Of a stretch of 64,000 nt of DNA, positions 23,529-31,992 are shown in pieces. Below the pieces are notes generated by a model that saw nothing but the letters and a program-made list of their open reading frames with translations, ran no database searches and was not told where the DNA came from. Every line of letters begins with the position of its first letter. Position 1 is the stretch's first letter. The translations under genes were made by a program, and so were the position numbers. This stretch comes from CAVQLX01 sp963811605 (GTDB lineage Bacteria; Desulfobacterota; Binatia; DP-6): the NCBI GenBank assembly GCA_963811605.1, contig CAWESA010000010.1, positions 744,001 through 808,000 of the forward strand. The letters are read 5' to 3'.

Positions 23529-26294
23529 CTAGCGCCCGGCGGCGCCCACGCGGGCCGCCATCGCCTCCGCGGCGGCTTCCTCGTCCCGGATGCGCTGTCG
23601 CGCCTCGGCGTAGCGGATGGCGAAGCGCGGCCGGAACAGCGAGACCATGGGCGGAATGAACATCAGCGCCCCCATCAAGTGAAAGCCGAGCAGGAGCACG
23701 AGGAGCAGCGCCATGTCGGCCTGGAACTTCATGGGGAAGAACACCCAGAAGATGATGCTCGCGGTCAGCGACACGCCGGTGAAGAGCACCGTCTTCCCGG
23801 TGGTCTCGAACATCCGCCGGATGGCCCGATCGAAGCCGCCCTCATCGCTCGCCTTCAGCTCCTCGACGATGCGTGACAGCACGTAGTAGCCGTAGTCGAT
23901 CCCGATGCCGATGCCGACGGCGGCGACGGGCAGCGAGTTGATGTTGAAATCGATGCCGAGGAGATACATCACCGCCTCGGACAGGGGCTGCGCCACCAGC
24001 GAGGGCAGCATGACGATGAAGGCCCCCGCCACCGAGACGTAGGTCGCGTAGCTCAGCAGGAACACCACCACCAGGATGAGCATCAGGTTCACCCGGTAGG
24101 ACCACTCCACCTCCTCGTTCACCGCCGCCAGGATGCCGATGAGGCCGCCCGCGAGCCGGTACTGCACGTTGGGCGCCTCGGCCTGGTGGGCCGCGATGTA
24201 GCTCTTCGCGCGCTCGATGGAGGAACGGATGGTCTCGTGGGTGTAGTCCTTGTAGAAGATGGCGACGGTGGCGTTCTTGTAGTCGGCGTCGAAGAAGCGA
24301 TCCATCTCGCCGCGCCGGGTGTTCGACGTCAGCAGGAAGAAGAGCTGCGCGATGTGGTCGTTCCGCGTCGGCAGCATCTCCCACTTCGGATCGCCCTCGC
24401 GGAAGGTGCGGAAGATCTTCTTCAGCAGCGACGCCGCCGTCACCGTGCCGCCCACCTCGGGCTGCTGTGCCATGTAGTGCGCGAACAGGTCGAGGTTGTT
24501 GAGCGTGTTGGCGTCCTTGATGGCACCCTCGCGCTGCACGCAGGTCTCGGGCGCCGCACACGCATCCGTCGCGTCCAGCTGGCAGCGCGTGCACTGGTCA
24601 CCCTCGCACGGCGCGCCCTTCACGGTGCAGAAGGCGGCGCCCTCGGCGATGATCACCAGCTGGCTCGCACCGGTGAACTTCTGGTTCACCTTGGTGAAGG
24701 CGACGTTGTACGGATGGTCGGGATAGAGCAGCGCCGCGCCGGGCGTCGTGTCGCCGACCTTCAGCTTCGACTGGTAGTACACGCCGACCGCGAGCAGCGA
24801 GAGCAGCGCCACGCCCATGACCGGCCGGCGCCAGCTCTCGGAGAGCCAGATCAGGGCTCGCTCGATGAGCTGGTAGACGCGGCCGAAGAAGCTGCCGAAC
24901 GCATCGGTGAACCGGCTCATGGCCATGCCCAGCTGTCCGTAGACCGGGAGCACGCGCCCCGTGATCACCTCGACCAGGCCGCCGGTGAAGGCGACGGCCA
25001 GGACGGCGGTGATCGGCCAGCCGGGCAGCCAGCCCGCGAGCATCGTCGTTCCGGGCACCCAGCCGTACAGCCAGAACAGCCACAGGAGCCCGGCGAGCAT
25101 CAGCCACGACATGAAGCGCTCGAGCGTGTTCCGGTTCGGGCTGTGCTCCTCGGGTGGCGGCGTGTAGGCGAGGATGATCGGGTGCAGCGTGACCACGCTG
25201 ACGAAGATCGACGCGATCCAGAAGAAGCACAGCCAGGCGAGCTTCTGGATCATCGGGATGCGCGCGACGAGCAACGTGAGCACGGCGAGCCCGTCGGCGA
25301 GCAGCGACACCATCGCCGGCGCGTAGATCTCGGTGTACGACTTGACGATCGCGGCGTCCTTGTCCTTCAGCCGGTGGTATTCCTCGTGATAGCGCTCCAT
25401 CGACTGCACGGAGTGCGAGTGCGCACGGGCGGTGATCAGGAGCGGGATCACCAGGACCAGCGGGTCGAGATTCATGCCGAAGATGGCGCCGAAGCCGAGT
25501 CCCCAGATGGCCGACAGCGTGCCGCTGAACGCGGGGATCACCACGCCTTGCCAGCTACGGAACTCGACCCACAGGATCAGCAGGATCATCAGGATGGACG
25601 CCGCGAGGACGTTCACCATCTGCGGCATGATCTGCTGGAAGTAGCCGAAGAGCATCGGCATGCCGGTGACGTAGACGACGGTGTTGTCATCCGACTCGCG
25701 CTGCACGATCTCCTGGAGCTTCTGGTACATCGTCGCGACGTCGAAGTACTCTTCCCAGAAGCCGGCGATGATCTGCGTCGCCTTGTCGTCCTCCGACACG
25801 AAGACGCCGTGGACGCCCTCGGTGGTGTAGATCTTGGTCTTCAGGAACGCGAGATCCTCGGCGTTCTCCGGGACGCGCGGGTACATGAGCGGCACGACCT
25901 TGATGCCCGAGCCGGCCGTCATGGTCGTCTTCAGCTTCGGATGCGTGATCGAGTAGACCTGCTCCGGGTTCACGCCCGGGATGTCGTGCAGCAGCTCCAC
26001 GGTGATGCGGTCCACCTTCTGCACGGTCGCCGGATCGTCGAAGATGGTGCCCTTCTTGGTCTCCACCACGATCTGGACCGTGAAGGCGGTCCCGAACATG
26101 TTCCGGTACTTGTTGTAGAGCTTGATGTACGGATGGTTCGGCGGGTACATGCTCGCGAAGTCCGGCTGCACCACGAGGCGCGTGTGCGTGATCCAGGCGA
26201 GCGCGATGGTCATCACGGCGATGACCACCGAGACCGCGATCTTGTGACGCAGCAGGAAGAACAGGTACGCTTCGATCGTCTTGCGGGAGAGCAT
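23529..26294 (-). CDS. RND/MMPL-family transporter
   Basis: 921 aa with 12 predicted helices in two RND halves: TM1 near residues 18-36 and clusters near 220-400 and 740-880. The chain includes two large periplasmic loops and segments such as VNVLAASILMILLILWV and INSLPVAAVGIGIGIDYGYYVLSRI. HpnN/MMPL-type members move lipids or hydrophobic compounds with the proton gradient. An unusual insert of about 30 residues with six Cys (FCTVKGAPC...QCTRC...ACAAPETC) lies in the second periplasmic loop, at about 24535-24635. The start is 12 nt after the YCF48 gene stop, and DUF1329 follows by 50 nt. Confidence 0.9.
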   Translation of the reverse strand: MLSRKTIEAYLFFLLRHKIAVSVVIAVMTIALAWITHTRLVVQPDFASMYPPNHPYIKLYNKYRNMFGTAFTVQIVVETKKGTIFDDPATVQKVDRITVELLHDIPGVNPEQVYSITHPKLKTTMTAGSGIKVVPLMYPRVPENAEDLAFLKTKIYTTEGVHGVFVSEDDKATQIIAGFWEEYFDVATMYQKLQEIVQRESDDNTVVYVTGMPMLFGYFQQIMPQMVNVLAASILMILLILWVEFRSWQGVVIPAFSGTLSAIWGLGFGAIFGMNLDPLVLVIPLLITARAHSHSVQSMERYHEEYHRLKDKDAAIVKSYTEIYAPAMVSLLADGLAVLTLLVARIPMIQKLAWLCFFWIASIFVSVVTLHPIILAYTPPPEEHSPNRNTLERFMSWLMLAGLLWLFWLYGWVPGTTMLAGWLPGWPITAVLAVAFTGGLVEVITGRVLPVYGQLGMAMSRFTDAFGSFFGRVYQLIERALIWLSESWRRPVMGVALLSLLAVGVYYQSKLKVGDTTPGAALLYPDHPYNVAFTKVNQKFTGASQLVIIAEGAAFCTVKGAPCEGDQCTRCQLDATDACAAPETCVQREGAIKDANTLNNLDLFAHYMAQQPEVGGTVTAASLLKKIFRTFREGDPKWEMLPTRNDHIAQLFFLLTSNTRRGEMDRFFDADYKNATVAIFYKDYTHETIRSSIERAKSYIAAHQAEAPNVQYRLAGGLIGILAAVNEEVEWSYRVNLMLILVVVFLLSYATYVSVAGAFIVMLPSLVAQPLSEAVMYLLGIDFNINSLPVAAVGIGIGIDYGYYVLSRIVEELKASDEGGFDRAIRRMFETTGKTVLFTGVSLTASIIFWVFFPMKFQADMALLLVLLLGFHLMGALMFIPPMVSLFRPRFAIRYAEARQRIRDEEAAAEAMAARVGAAGR

Positions 26295-26306
26295 GGAGCG
26301 TCGGGG

Positions 26307-27383
26307 CTAGGAGGCGGGGGTCACGGTGCGGCGGCCGTCGGGGAGCACCACGTCGGCCTGCTCGACCCGGGCGTCGAAGCCGGCGGCGCCGACGGTGAAG
26401 CCGCCCGAGCCGGGCGCCAGGCTCACGTCCCGTAGCCAGACGAGGCGGTGCTCCGCGGGCAGCTCGCGCCGGGTCCACGTCCGGCCTCCATCGTTCGACA
26501 CCAGGACCATGCCCACGTCGCCCACGACGATGCCGTAGTCGCCGTCGACTTGTACCGCGTACATGCCGGGATTCTTGAGCGTCTCGCGAAAGTTGATCTC
26601 CTCGACGCCGGCCGCCTCGGGCTTGCCGTGCTGAACGTCCCAGGTGTGTCCGCCGTCGTCGGTCCGCAGCACGAGCCCGTCGATGCCGACGACCCACCCG
26701 CGCTCCGGGGTCGCGAAGTGGGCGCCGAAGAGCGTCTTCTCGGTGGGGGTATTCCGCTGGACCCAGGTGGCGCCCCCGTCGCTGGTCACCAGCAACGTGC
26801 CGAATTCGCCGACGATGAAACCGTGCTGGGGGTCCGGGAAGGACACGTCGTAGAGAATGATGTCGTCGGTGATGGTGGTCGTGGTCCGGCCGGGCGCCTC
26901 CTCGGTCTTCACCGGCGTCACGCCGAGGGAGCGGTCCTGCCACGTGACGCCGCCGTCCCGGGTCGAGATCATGGTGCCCCAGTCGCCGACGGCCCACGCC
27001 GTGTTCGCGTCGATCGCCCGGACCTTGAAGAGGTGCTTCTCGAGCGAGAGGGGGGTGGCCTGGCTCTTCCAGGTCTTGCCGGCGTCGTCGGTGCGCAGCA
27101 CGAGCGCCGACTTGCCAACCGCCCAGGCGTGCTGCGGATCGCCGAAGTCGATCGCGAAGATCGGCAGCTTCGTGCCGCTGTCGACCGCGCGCCAGCTCTC
27201 GCCACCGTCGGTGGTGTGCTCGATCGTCCCGAAGTTGCCGACCGCCCAGGCGTCGGTCGCGCTGAGCGCGCGCACGCCGTAGAGGTTGTCGCGCAGCTCG
27301 GCCGCTCGGGCCGCCGGGGCGCATGCCAGTGCGAATGATACCGCGAGTGGCACCGCGAGTCGGGCGGCAAACACCGAACGCAT
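26307..27383 (-). CDS. YCF48/HCF136-like periplasmic beta-propeller protein
   Basis: 358 aa with a signal peptide (VFAARLAVPLAVSFALACAPAARA). It then has about six repeats of the sialidase/YCF48 pattern, such as AWAVGNFGTIEHTTDGGESWRAV, GFIVGEFGTLLVTSDGGATW and GIVVGDVGMVLVSNDGGRTW. In plants the relative assembles photosystem II; in heterotrophs such proteins sit beside MMPL and DUF1329 genes and probably act as periplasmic scaffolds. First gene of the operon, with a promoter 8 nt before its ATG. Confidence 0.88.
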   Translation of the reverse strand: MRSVFAARLAVPLAVSFALACAPAARAAELRDNLYGVRALSATDAWAVGNFGTIEHTTDGGESWRAVDSGTKLPIFAIDFGDPQHAWAVGKSALVLRTDDAGKTWKSQATPLSLEKHLFKVRAIDANTAWAVGDWGTMISTRDGGVTWQDRSLGVTPVKTEEAPGRTTTTITDDIILYDVSFPDPQHGFIVGEFGTLLVTSDGGATWVQRNTPTEKTLFGAHFATPERGWVVGIDGLVLRTDDGGHTWDVQHGKPEAAGVEEINFRETLKNPGMYAVQVDGDYGIVVGDVGMVLVSNDGGRTWTRRELPAEHRLVWLRDVSLAPGSGGFTVGAAGFDARVEQADVVLPDGRRTVTPAS

Positions 27384-27391
27384 CGTCGGGT

Positions 27392-27420
27392 TCGTTACAC
27401 AGCGGCCGCCGCGGCGTCAA
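27392..27420 (-). promoter_or_regulatory. Promoter of the YCF48-MMPL-DUF1329 operon
   Basis: Minus strand: TTGACG (27420-27415), 17-nt spacer, TAACGA (27397-27392), then 8 nt to the ATG at 27383. Predicted leaderless. It lies back to back with the ligase promoter at 27451. Confidence 0.6.
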
Positions 27421-27450
27421 TAGAACGGCGCGTCAGCTTTCGCCCCGCGC

Positions 27451-27480
27451 TTGACGGTCGCGACGACGCTCCCCCATACG
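27451..27480 (+). promoter_or_regulatory. Promoter of the acyl-CoA ligase gene
   Basis: TTGACG (27451-27456), 18-nt spacer, CATACG (27475-27480), 9 nt to the GTG at 27490. The -10 region lies in a CCCCC-ATAC-GGGGG palindrome (27471-27484). The -35 box is itself an in-frame TTG codon that gene callers may take as the start. Confidence 0.5.
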
Positions 27481-27489
27481 GGGGAAGCA

Positions 27490-29094
27490 GTGCGCCCCAT
27501 CACACCGACCAGACCGAGCGCGCATGCGGCGGCATACCGGCGTGACGCCCTCTGGCGTGGCGACACCGTGTGGCAGGCGTTCGCCGCCACGGCGACGCGC
27601 CAGCCCGATCGCACGGCGCTGGTCGATGGAGACATCCGCCTTGCGTTCCGCGACATCGTCGCGCGCGCCGAGGAGACGGCCGGCGGTCTCGCGGGGCTCG
27701 GCATCGCCCCCGGGGACGCGGTCGCCGTGCAGCTGCCGAACTGGTGGGAGACGATCGTCGCCCTGCTCGCGACCGCACGCCTGGGCGCCGTCGCCGTGCC
27801 GATCCTGCCCATCCATCGCGCGCGCGAGGTCGGCTTCATCCTGCGCCAGACCGGCGCACGTGCCGCGTTCGTGCCCGGGCGACATCGCGACTGCGATCAC
27901 CGCGAGCTGCTCGCGGGGCTGCGCGCGGACCTTCCTGCGCTCGACGTCGTGGTCGTCACGCGGGACACCGCGGGCGCCGGCATGCACGCGTTCGGGGCGC
28001 TGCCGGGCGGCGCCGCGCCGCCGGCGGGCGCGGCGAGCGACGTCGCGCTCGTGATGTACACCTCCGGCACCACCGCCGATGCGAAGGGCGTCCTGCACTC
28101 GCACCAGACGCTGCTGGCCGAGGCCCGCAGCCTGGGACCGGTGCACGACCTCGGCGCCGGCGACACGGTCCTCATGCCATCGCCGCTGACGCATGTCTCG
28201 GGACTCGTGCACGCGCTGCTCGTCCCGGCGGCGCTCGGATCGGGCGCCGTGCTCATGGCGCGATGGGATGCGGGCGACGCGCTCCGGCTCATCGCGGCCG
28301 AGCGGGTCACCTACATGGTCGGGGCGCCGACCTTCCTGCGTGACCTCGCGCACCATCCCGACCTGCCGGCATCGGACGTCTCCGCGTTCCGCCTGTTCTC
28401 GTGCGGCGGGGCGGACGTCGATCCGACGCTCGTCGCCGAGGCTGCCGCGCGGCTCGGCTGCGTCGCCAAGCGCGTGTACGGGTCGACCGAGTTCCCGACC
28501 ATCACCACCACCGGTCCCGACGACCCTCCCGCCCGGCGCGTCGACAGCGACGGCCGGCCGATCGGCGCGGTCGAGATCCGCGTGGTGGATGACGACGATG
28601 CCGACGTCGGCGCCGATGGCGAGGGCGAGGTGCTGGCGCGCGGACCGGAGTGCTGTCTCGGCTACCTCGATCCCGCGCTGAACGCCGAGACCTTCACCCC
28701 GGACGGCTGGTTCCGCACCGGCGATCTCGGCCGCATCGACGCGGCAGGCTTCCTGCGCATCACGGGTCGGAAGAAGGACATCATCATCCGGAAGGGCGAG
28801 AACATCAGCGCCCGCGAGCTCGAGGATCTGCTGGCGGCGCATCCTGCCGTGGCTGAAGCCGTGGTCGTCGGCCTGCCGGATGCGGCCGCCGGCGAGATCG
28901 CGTGCGCGGTGCTGCGGCTGCGCACGGCGACGGACGCGCTCTCGCTCGACGAGGTGACGTCCCACCTCCTCGCCTGCGGCCTCTCGAAGCGGAAGCTTCC
29001 CGAACGCCTCGTCGTGACGGACGACCTGCCGCGGACCGCGAGCGGCAAGGTGCTGAAGCGCGCGCTGCGCGAGCGCCTGTCCACCGTATACTGA
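27490..29094 (+). CDS. AMP-dependent acyl-CoA synthetase/ligase
   Basis: About 534 aa. ANL-superfamily motifs in order: MYTSGTTADAKGVLHSH (P-loop), VYGSTEFPTITTTGP (A5), GWFRTGDLGRIDAAGFLRITGRKKDIIIRKGENIS (A7-A8 hinge) and LPRTASGKVLKR with the catalytic Lys (A10). It activates a carboxylic acid as acyl-AMP and transfers it to CoA; the substrate may be a medium or cyclic acid (inference). I place the start at GTG 27490 rather than the in-frame TTG at 27451, because that TTG is the -35 hexamer. Divergent from the YCF48 operon. Confidence 0.9.
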   Translation: MRPITPTRPSAHAAAYRRDALWRGDTVWQAFAATATRQPDRTALVDGDIRLAFRDIVARAEETAGGLAGLGIAPGDAVAVQLPNWWETIVALLATARLGAVAVPILPIHRAREVGFILRQTGARAAFVPGRHRDCDHRELLAGLRADLPALDVVVVTRDTAGAGMHAFGALPGGAAPPAGAASDVALVMYTSGTTADAKGVLHSHQTLLAEARSLGPVHDLGAGDTVLMPSPLTHVSGLVHALLVPAALGSGAVLMARWDAGDALRLIAAERVTYMVGAPTFLRDLAHHPDLPASDVSAFRLFSCGGADVDPTLVAEAAARLGCVAKRVYGSTEFPTITTTGPDDPPARRVDSDGRPIGAVEIRVVDDDDADVGADGEGEVLARGPECCLGYLDPALNAETFTPDGWFRTGDLGRIDAAGFLRITGRKKDIIIRKGENISARELEDLLAAHPAVAEAVVVGLPDAAAGEIACAVLRLRTATDALSLDEVTSHLLACGLSKRKLPERLVVTDDLPRTASGKVLKRALRERLSTVY

Positions 29095-29111
29095 TGCGCC
29101 ATCCGCGCTGC

Positions 29112-29375
29112 CTAGGACGGGTCGGCCCGCTCGCTTGCGCCACCCGGGGTTGCCGCGATCGCCACCGGCGTCGTGCCCGCTTCGAGCGCGGCCGCGATGC
29201 GCAGGACGAGATCGTCGAGCGCACCGGGGCCGCTCTCGAAGGGCGCGGACACCCAGGCATCCACCAGCGCACGGGCCTGGACGACGCCCGGAGGCGGCGG
29301 ACTCCCGGGTTGGGGGGGGGAACCGGGAGCCCGCCGCGAGGGCGAGGACCAAACCAGCCTGAGTCCAGTCGCCAT
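29112..29375 (-). CDS. Hypothetical small protein (weak)
   Basis: An 87-aa frame in the 390-bp gap between the convergent ligase and hydratase genes. The C-terminal half (ALDDLVLRIAAALEAGTTPVAIAA) looks like a real helix, but the N-terminal half is Pro-rich and crosses a run of nine bases dominated by G/C. No Shine-Dalgarno site or promoter is clear. It could be a remnant or chance; nothing else is seen in this gap. Confidence 0.3.
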   Translation of the reverse strand: MATGLRLVWSSPSRRAPGSPPQPGSPPPPGVVQARALVDAWVSAPFESGPGALDDLVLRIAAALEAGTTPVAIAATPGGASERADPS

Positions 29376-29484
29376 GCCCCGAGCATGTGCAAGGCGCGCG
29401 CCAGTTGCGGACCCCGGACCGTATTCGGCCCGCCACGCCGGGTGTCCACGATCGTGGACGATCGCTGCCCACGCCGCTGGACGG

Positions 29485-30264
29485 TCAGGACTGATCGAAG
29501 CGTCCGTGCCGCCCGGCGCCCGCGGCGAAGCGCCCGGCGCCGGCCTGCGTCTCGCCCGAGGCGATCACGTCGAGCCCACGCCGCGTCTCGTTGGCGAGCG
29601 CGGCGGGCAGGTCGAGCGCCCACTGCTCGTAGGACGAGAGCCGATCGCTGCGCAGGCAGCGCTGCGGGAACCGGGCCAGGGTGTGCGCCAGCGCGACGGC
29701 CTCGGCGCGCGCCGTGCCCGGTTGGACGAGGCGGTTGGCGAGTCCCATGCGCTGCGCCTCGTCGCCCGACACGCCGCGGCCCGTCAGGATGAGGTCGAGC
29801 GCGTGGCTGTGGCCGATCAGTCGCGGCAGGCGAATGGTGCCGCCGTCGATCAGCGGGACGCCCCAGCGACGGCAATAGACCCCGAACACCGCGTCCCGCG
29901 CGGCCACCCGCAGGTCGCACCACAGCGCGAGCTCCAGGCCCCCGGCCACGGCGTGTCCCTCGACCGCGGCGATCACCGGCTTGGAGAGCAGCATGCGGCT
30001 CGGCCCCATCGGGCCATCCCCGTCGCCGGTCACGCGGTTGCCCCGGCCGCTCGCGACCGCTTTCAGATCGGCGCCGGCACAGAACGCGCCGCCCGCGCCC
30101 GTGAGGACGGCGACCGCCAGGACGTCGTCACCCTCGAAGCGGCGGAACGCGTCCGCCAGCTGCGCCGCGGTCGGCCCGTCCACGGCGTTGCGTACCGCGG
30201 GCCGGTCGATGGTGATCACCGCGACCGGGCCGTCGACCTCCCACTGCACCGTGCTGTCGGCCAT
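29485..30264 (-). CDS. Enoyl-CoA hydratase/isomerase family protein
   Basis: 259 aa crotonase-fold protein. It shows VAVITIDRPAVRNAVD, AFCAGADLKAVA (oxyanion hole) and AVAGGLELALWCDLRVAA (second oxyanion hole). The first catalytic Glu of true hydratases is not evident (the loop reads AVAGGLELALWCD), so it may be an isomerase, hydrolase or decarboxylase-like crotonase. The second gene of a two-gene unit, 12 nt after the DUF6941-like gene, with a GAGGGAG ribosome site. Confidence 0.88.
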   Translation of the reverse strand: MADSTVQWEVDGPVAVITIDRPAVRNAVDGPTAAQLADAFRRFEGDDVLAVAVLTGAGGAFCAGADLKAVASGRGNRVTGDGDGPMGPSRMLLSKPVIAAVEGHAVAGGLELALWCDLRVAARDAVFGVYCRRWGVPLIDGGTIRLPRLIGHSHALDLILTGRGVSGDEAQRMGLANRLVQPGTARAEAVALAHTLARFPQRCLRSDRLSSYEQWALDLPAALANETRRGLDVIASGETQAGAGRFAAGAGRHGRFDQS

Positions 30265-30276
30265 GCGTGTCTCCCT

Positions 30277-30684
30277 CTACTGGAGCGTCGGCGATGCGCT
30301 GGCGAGCGCCAGGAACGCGCACCCGCCCACATCCTGCCCGTCCACGGACAGGCGGAGCTCGAAGCGGCCGGGTCGCGGCACGCGCAACGATGCCAGGGTG
30401 GCGGCGAAGACGCTCTCGAAGCGGCCGCTCACCTCGCTGGGTGTCCGCGCCTCGAGCCGCCCCACGACCTCGACGCGAAAGTCACCCTCCGCGTTCTCGA
30501 TGCGCAGGCTGACGGGATGCGATCCCGGCGTGTCGAGCGCGAAGCGCGCGAACACCCGGAACGGCGGCAGGGGCTGCGCGAAGTCGGCGACGTTGAAGGT
30601 GTCGAAGAGTCCGACCAGGGTGTGCTTGTTGCCCAGCTCGAAGCGGACATCGTCGCACAGCGTACAGAAGATGAGCTGGCCCAT
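30277..30684 (-). CDS. Small conserved protein, DUF6941-like
   Basis: 135 aa, beginning MGQLIFCTLCDDVRFELGNKHTL and continuing as a beta-sandwich-like chain (PGSHPVSLRIENAEG, PGRFELRLSVDG). The N-terminal 'CDDVR...NKHTLVGLFD' pattern recalls the DUF6941 family, whose function is unknown. No signal peptide or catalytic motif. The ATG at 30684 is 7 nt after a -10 box, which rules out the longer frame to 30720. Confidence 0.65.
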   Translation of the reverse strand: MGQLIFCTLCDDVRFELGNKHTLVGLFDTFNVADFAQPLPPFRVFARFALDTPGSHPVSLRIENAEGDFRVEVVGRLEARTPSEVSGRFESVFAATLASLRVPRPGRFELRLSVDGQDVGGCAFLALASASPTLQ

Positions 30685-30691
30685 GCAGGGC

Positions 30692-30720
30692 GGCGTAGGC
30701 GAGGCCGCCCACGGGGTCAA
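30692..30720 (-). promoter_or_regulatory. Promoter for leaderless mRNA (DUF6941-like gene)
   Basis: Minus strand: TTGACC (30720-30715), 17-nt spacer, TACGCC (30697-30692), 7 nt to the ATG. Confidence 0.55.
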
Positions 30721-30756
30721 GCGGCGGGGTTTCCCGTGCCGACGCTGGACGCGCGG

Positions 30757-31980
30757 CTAGATCACTCCGTCCTGGCGCAGGGCGGCCATCGCCGCCGCGT
30801 CCAGGCCGAGAAGCCCGCGGTAGACCTCGTCGTTGTGCTCGCCCAGGCGCGGCGCGCCGCGCTGGATGGCGCCCGGGGTGCGCGAGAAACGCGGATAGAC
30901 GCCCTGCATGCGCACCGCCCCGATGACGGGATCGTCGACCGTCTCGATGTCGCCGCGTGCCGCCACGTGCGGGTCGGCGAAGATGTCGGCCACCGAGTAC
31001 GCCACGCCGAACGGCACCTCGTGACGCTCGAGCACGTCCTGGGCTTCGCGGGACGTGCGCGCCATCACCCACTCGGCGACGATCGCGTTGATCTCGTCGC
31101 CGTGCTGGGCCCGCAGCGCCATCGTCGTGAAGCGCGGATCGGCCAGCAGGTCCTCGCGGCCCATCGCACGCGCCAGGCGAGGGAACAGGCCGTCACCCGC
31201 GGCGATGATGCAGAGCCACTTCCCGTCCTTCGTTTCCCAGTTGTCGAGCGGCGCGGAGTTGCGCAGGCGATTGCCCTCACGCTCGCGCACCGTCCCCAGG
31301 CGGTCATAGCTCGCCAGCGTGTGCTCCATGATGCGGAGGATCGACTCGTACAAGGACAGGTCGACCCATTGCCCGCGGGGCGGCTCCCCCGACGCGAGCG
31401 CGCGGCGATCGCGCTCGTAGACGGCGCCCAGGATGGCGAAGGCGTTGAAGACGCCGGTCAGGTAGTCGGAAACGATGAGTCCTGGACGCACCGGTGGCCG
31501 GTCGGGATAGCCCGTGATGTACATCAGCCCGCCCATGGCGATGCCGTTGCGATCGAGCCCCGGGCGGTCCCGGTACGGCCCGTCCTGGCCGTACACCGAC
31601 ACCCGTGTCAGGATGATCGCCGGGTTCACCGCCGCCAGCGCGTCGTAGCCGAGGCCCCACGATTCGAGCGTGCCGGGCTGGAAGTTCTCCACCGCGACGT
31701 CGGCGACCGTGACCAGACGCTTCAGCAGCGCCTGGCCGGCGGGCTTGCGCAGGTCGAGCGTGATCGAGCGCTTCCCGCGTCCCTCGACGGCCCAGAACAG
31801 GGAATGCCCCTGGTCGAACGGCCCGATGGTGCGCATGAAGTCGCCCTGTCCGGGCAGCTCCACCTTGATCACGTCGGCGCCCAGATCGGCGAGCAGCGTC
31901 GCCGCGAACGGCGCGCCGATGCGGGTGCCGAGATCGAGGACGCGCAAGCCGACGAGCGGGCCGGTCGCGGAGGCGGTCAT
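30757..31980 (-). CDS. CaiB/BaiF family CoA-transferase
   Basis: 407 aa class III CoA-transferase. The N-terminus GLRVLDLGTRIGAPFAATLLADLGADVIKVE is diagnostic, followed by GKRSITLDLRKPAGQALLKRL. A conserved Asp in RPGLDRNGIAMGG is the expected catalytic residue that forms the acyl-anhydride. It moves CoA between organic acids. Twelve nt separate it from the upstream cytochrome-like gene. A paralogue lies at 52077-53279. Confidence 0.92.
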   Translation of the reverse strand: MTASATGPLVGLRVLDLGTRIGAPFAATLLADLGADVIKVELPGQGDFMRTIGPFDQGHSLFWAVEGRGKRSITLDLRKPAGQALLKRLVTVADVAVENFQPGTLESWGLGYDALAAVNPAIILTRVSVYGQDGPYRDRPGLDRNGIAMGGLMYITGYPDRPPVRPGLIVSDYLTGVFNAFAILGAVYERDRRALASGEPPRGQWVDLSLYESILRIMEHTLASYDRLGTVREREGNRLRNSAPLDNWETKDGKWLCIIAAGDGLFPRLARAMGREDLLADPRFTTMALRAQHGDEINAIVAEWVMARTSREAQDVLERHEVPFGVAYSVADIFADPHVAARGDIETVDDPVIGAVRMQGVYPRFSRTPGAIQRGAPRLGEHNDEVYRGLLGLDAAAMAALRQDGVI

Positions 31981-31992
31981 GGCTCACGCATC

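Noticed and set aside
27451..27489. TTG start for the acyl-CoA ligase
   Set aside because: TTGACG here is a good -35 hexamer with a -10 at 27475-27480; the GTG at 27490 fits the promoter and the homologous region.
29310..29325. A G-rich run suggesting phase variation
   Set aside because: It falls in a poorly supported ORF and is a single short homopolymer; nothing shows that it switches a gene.
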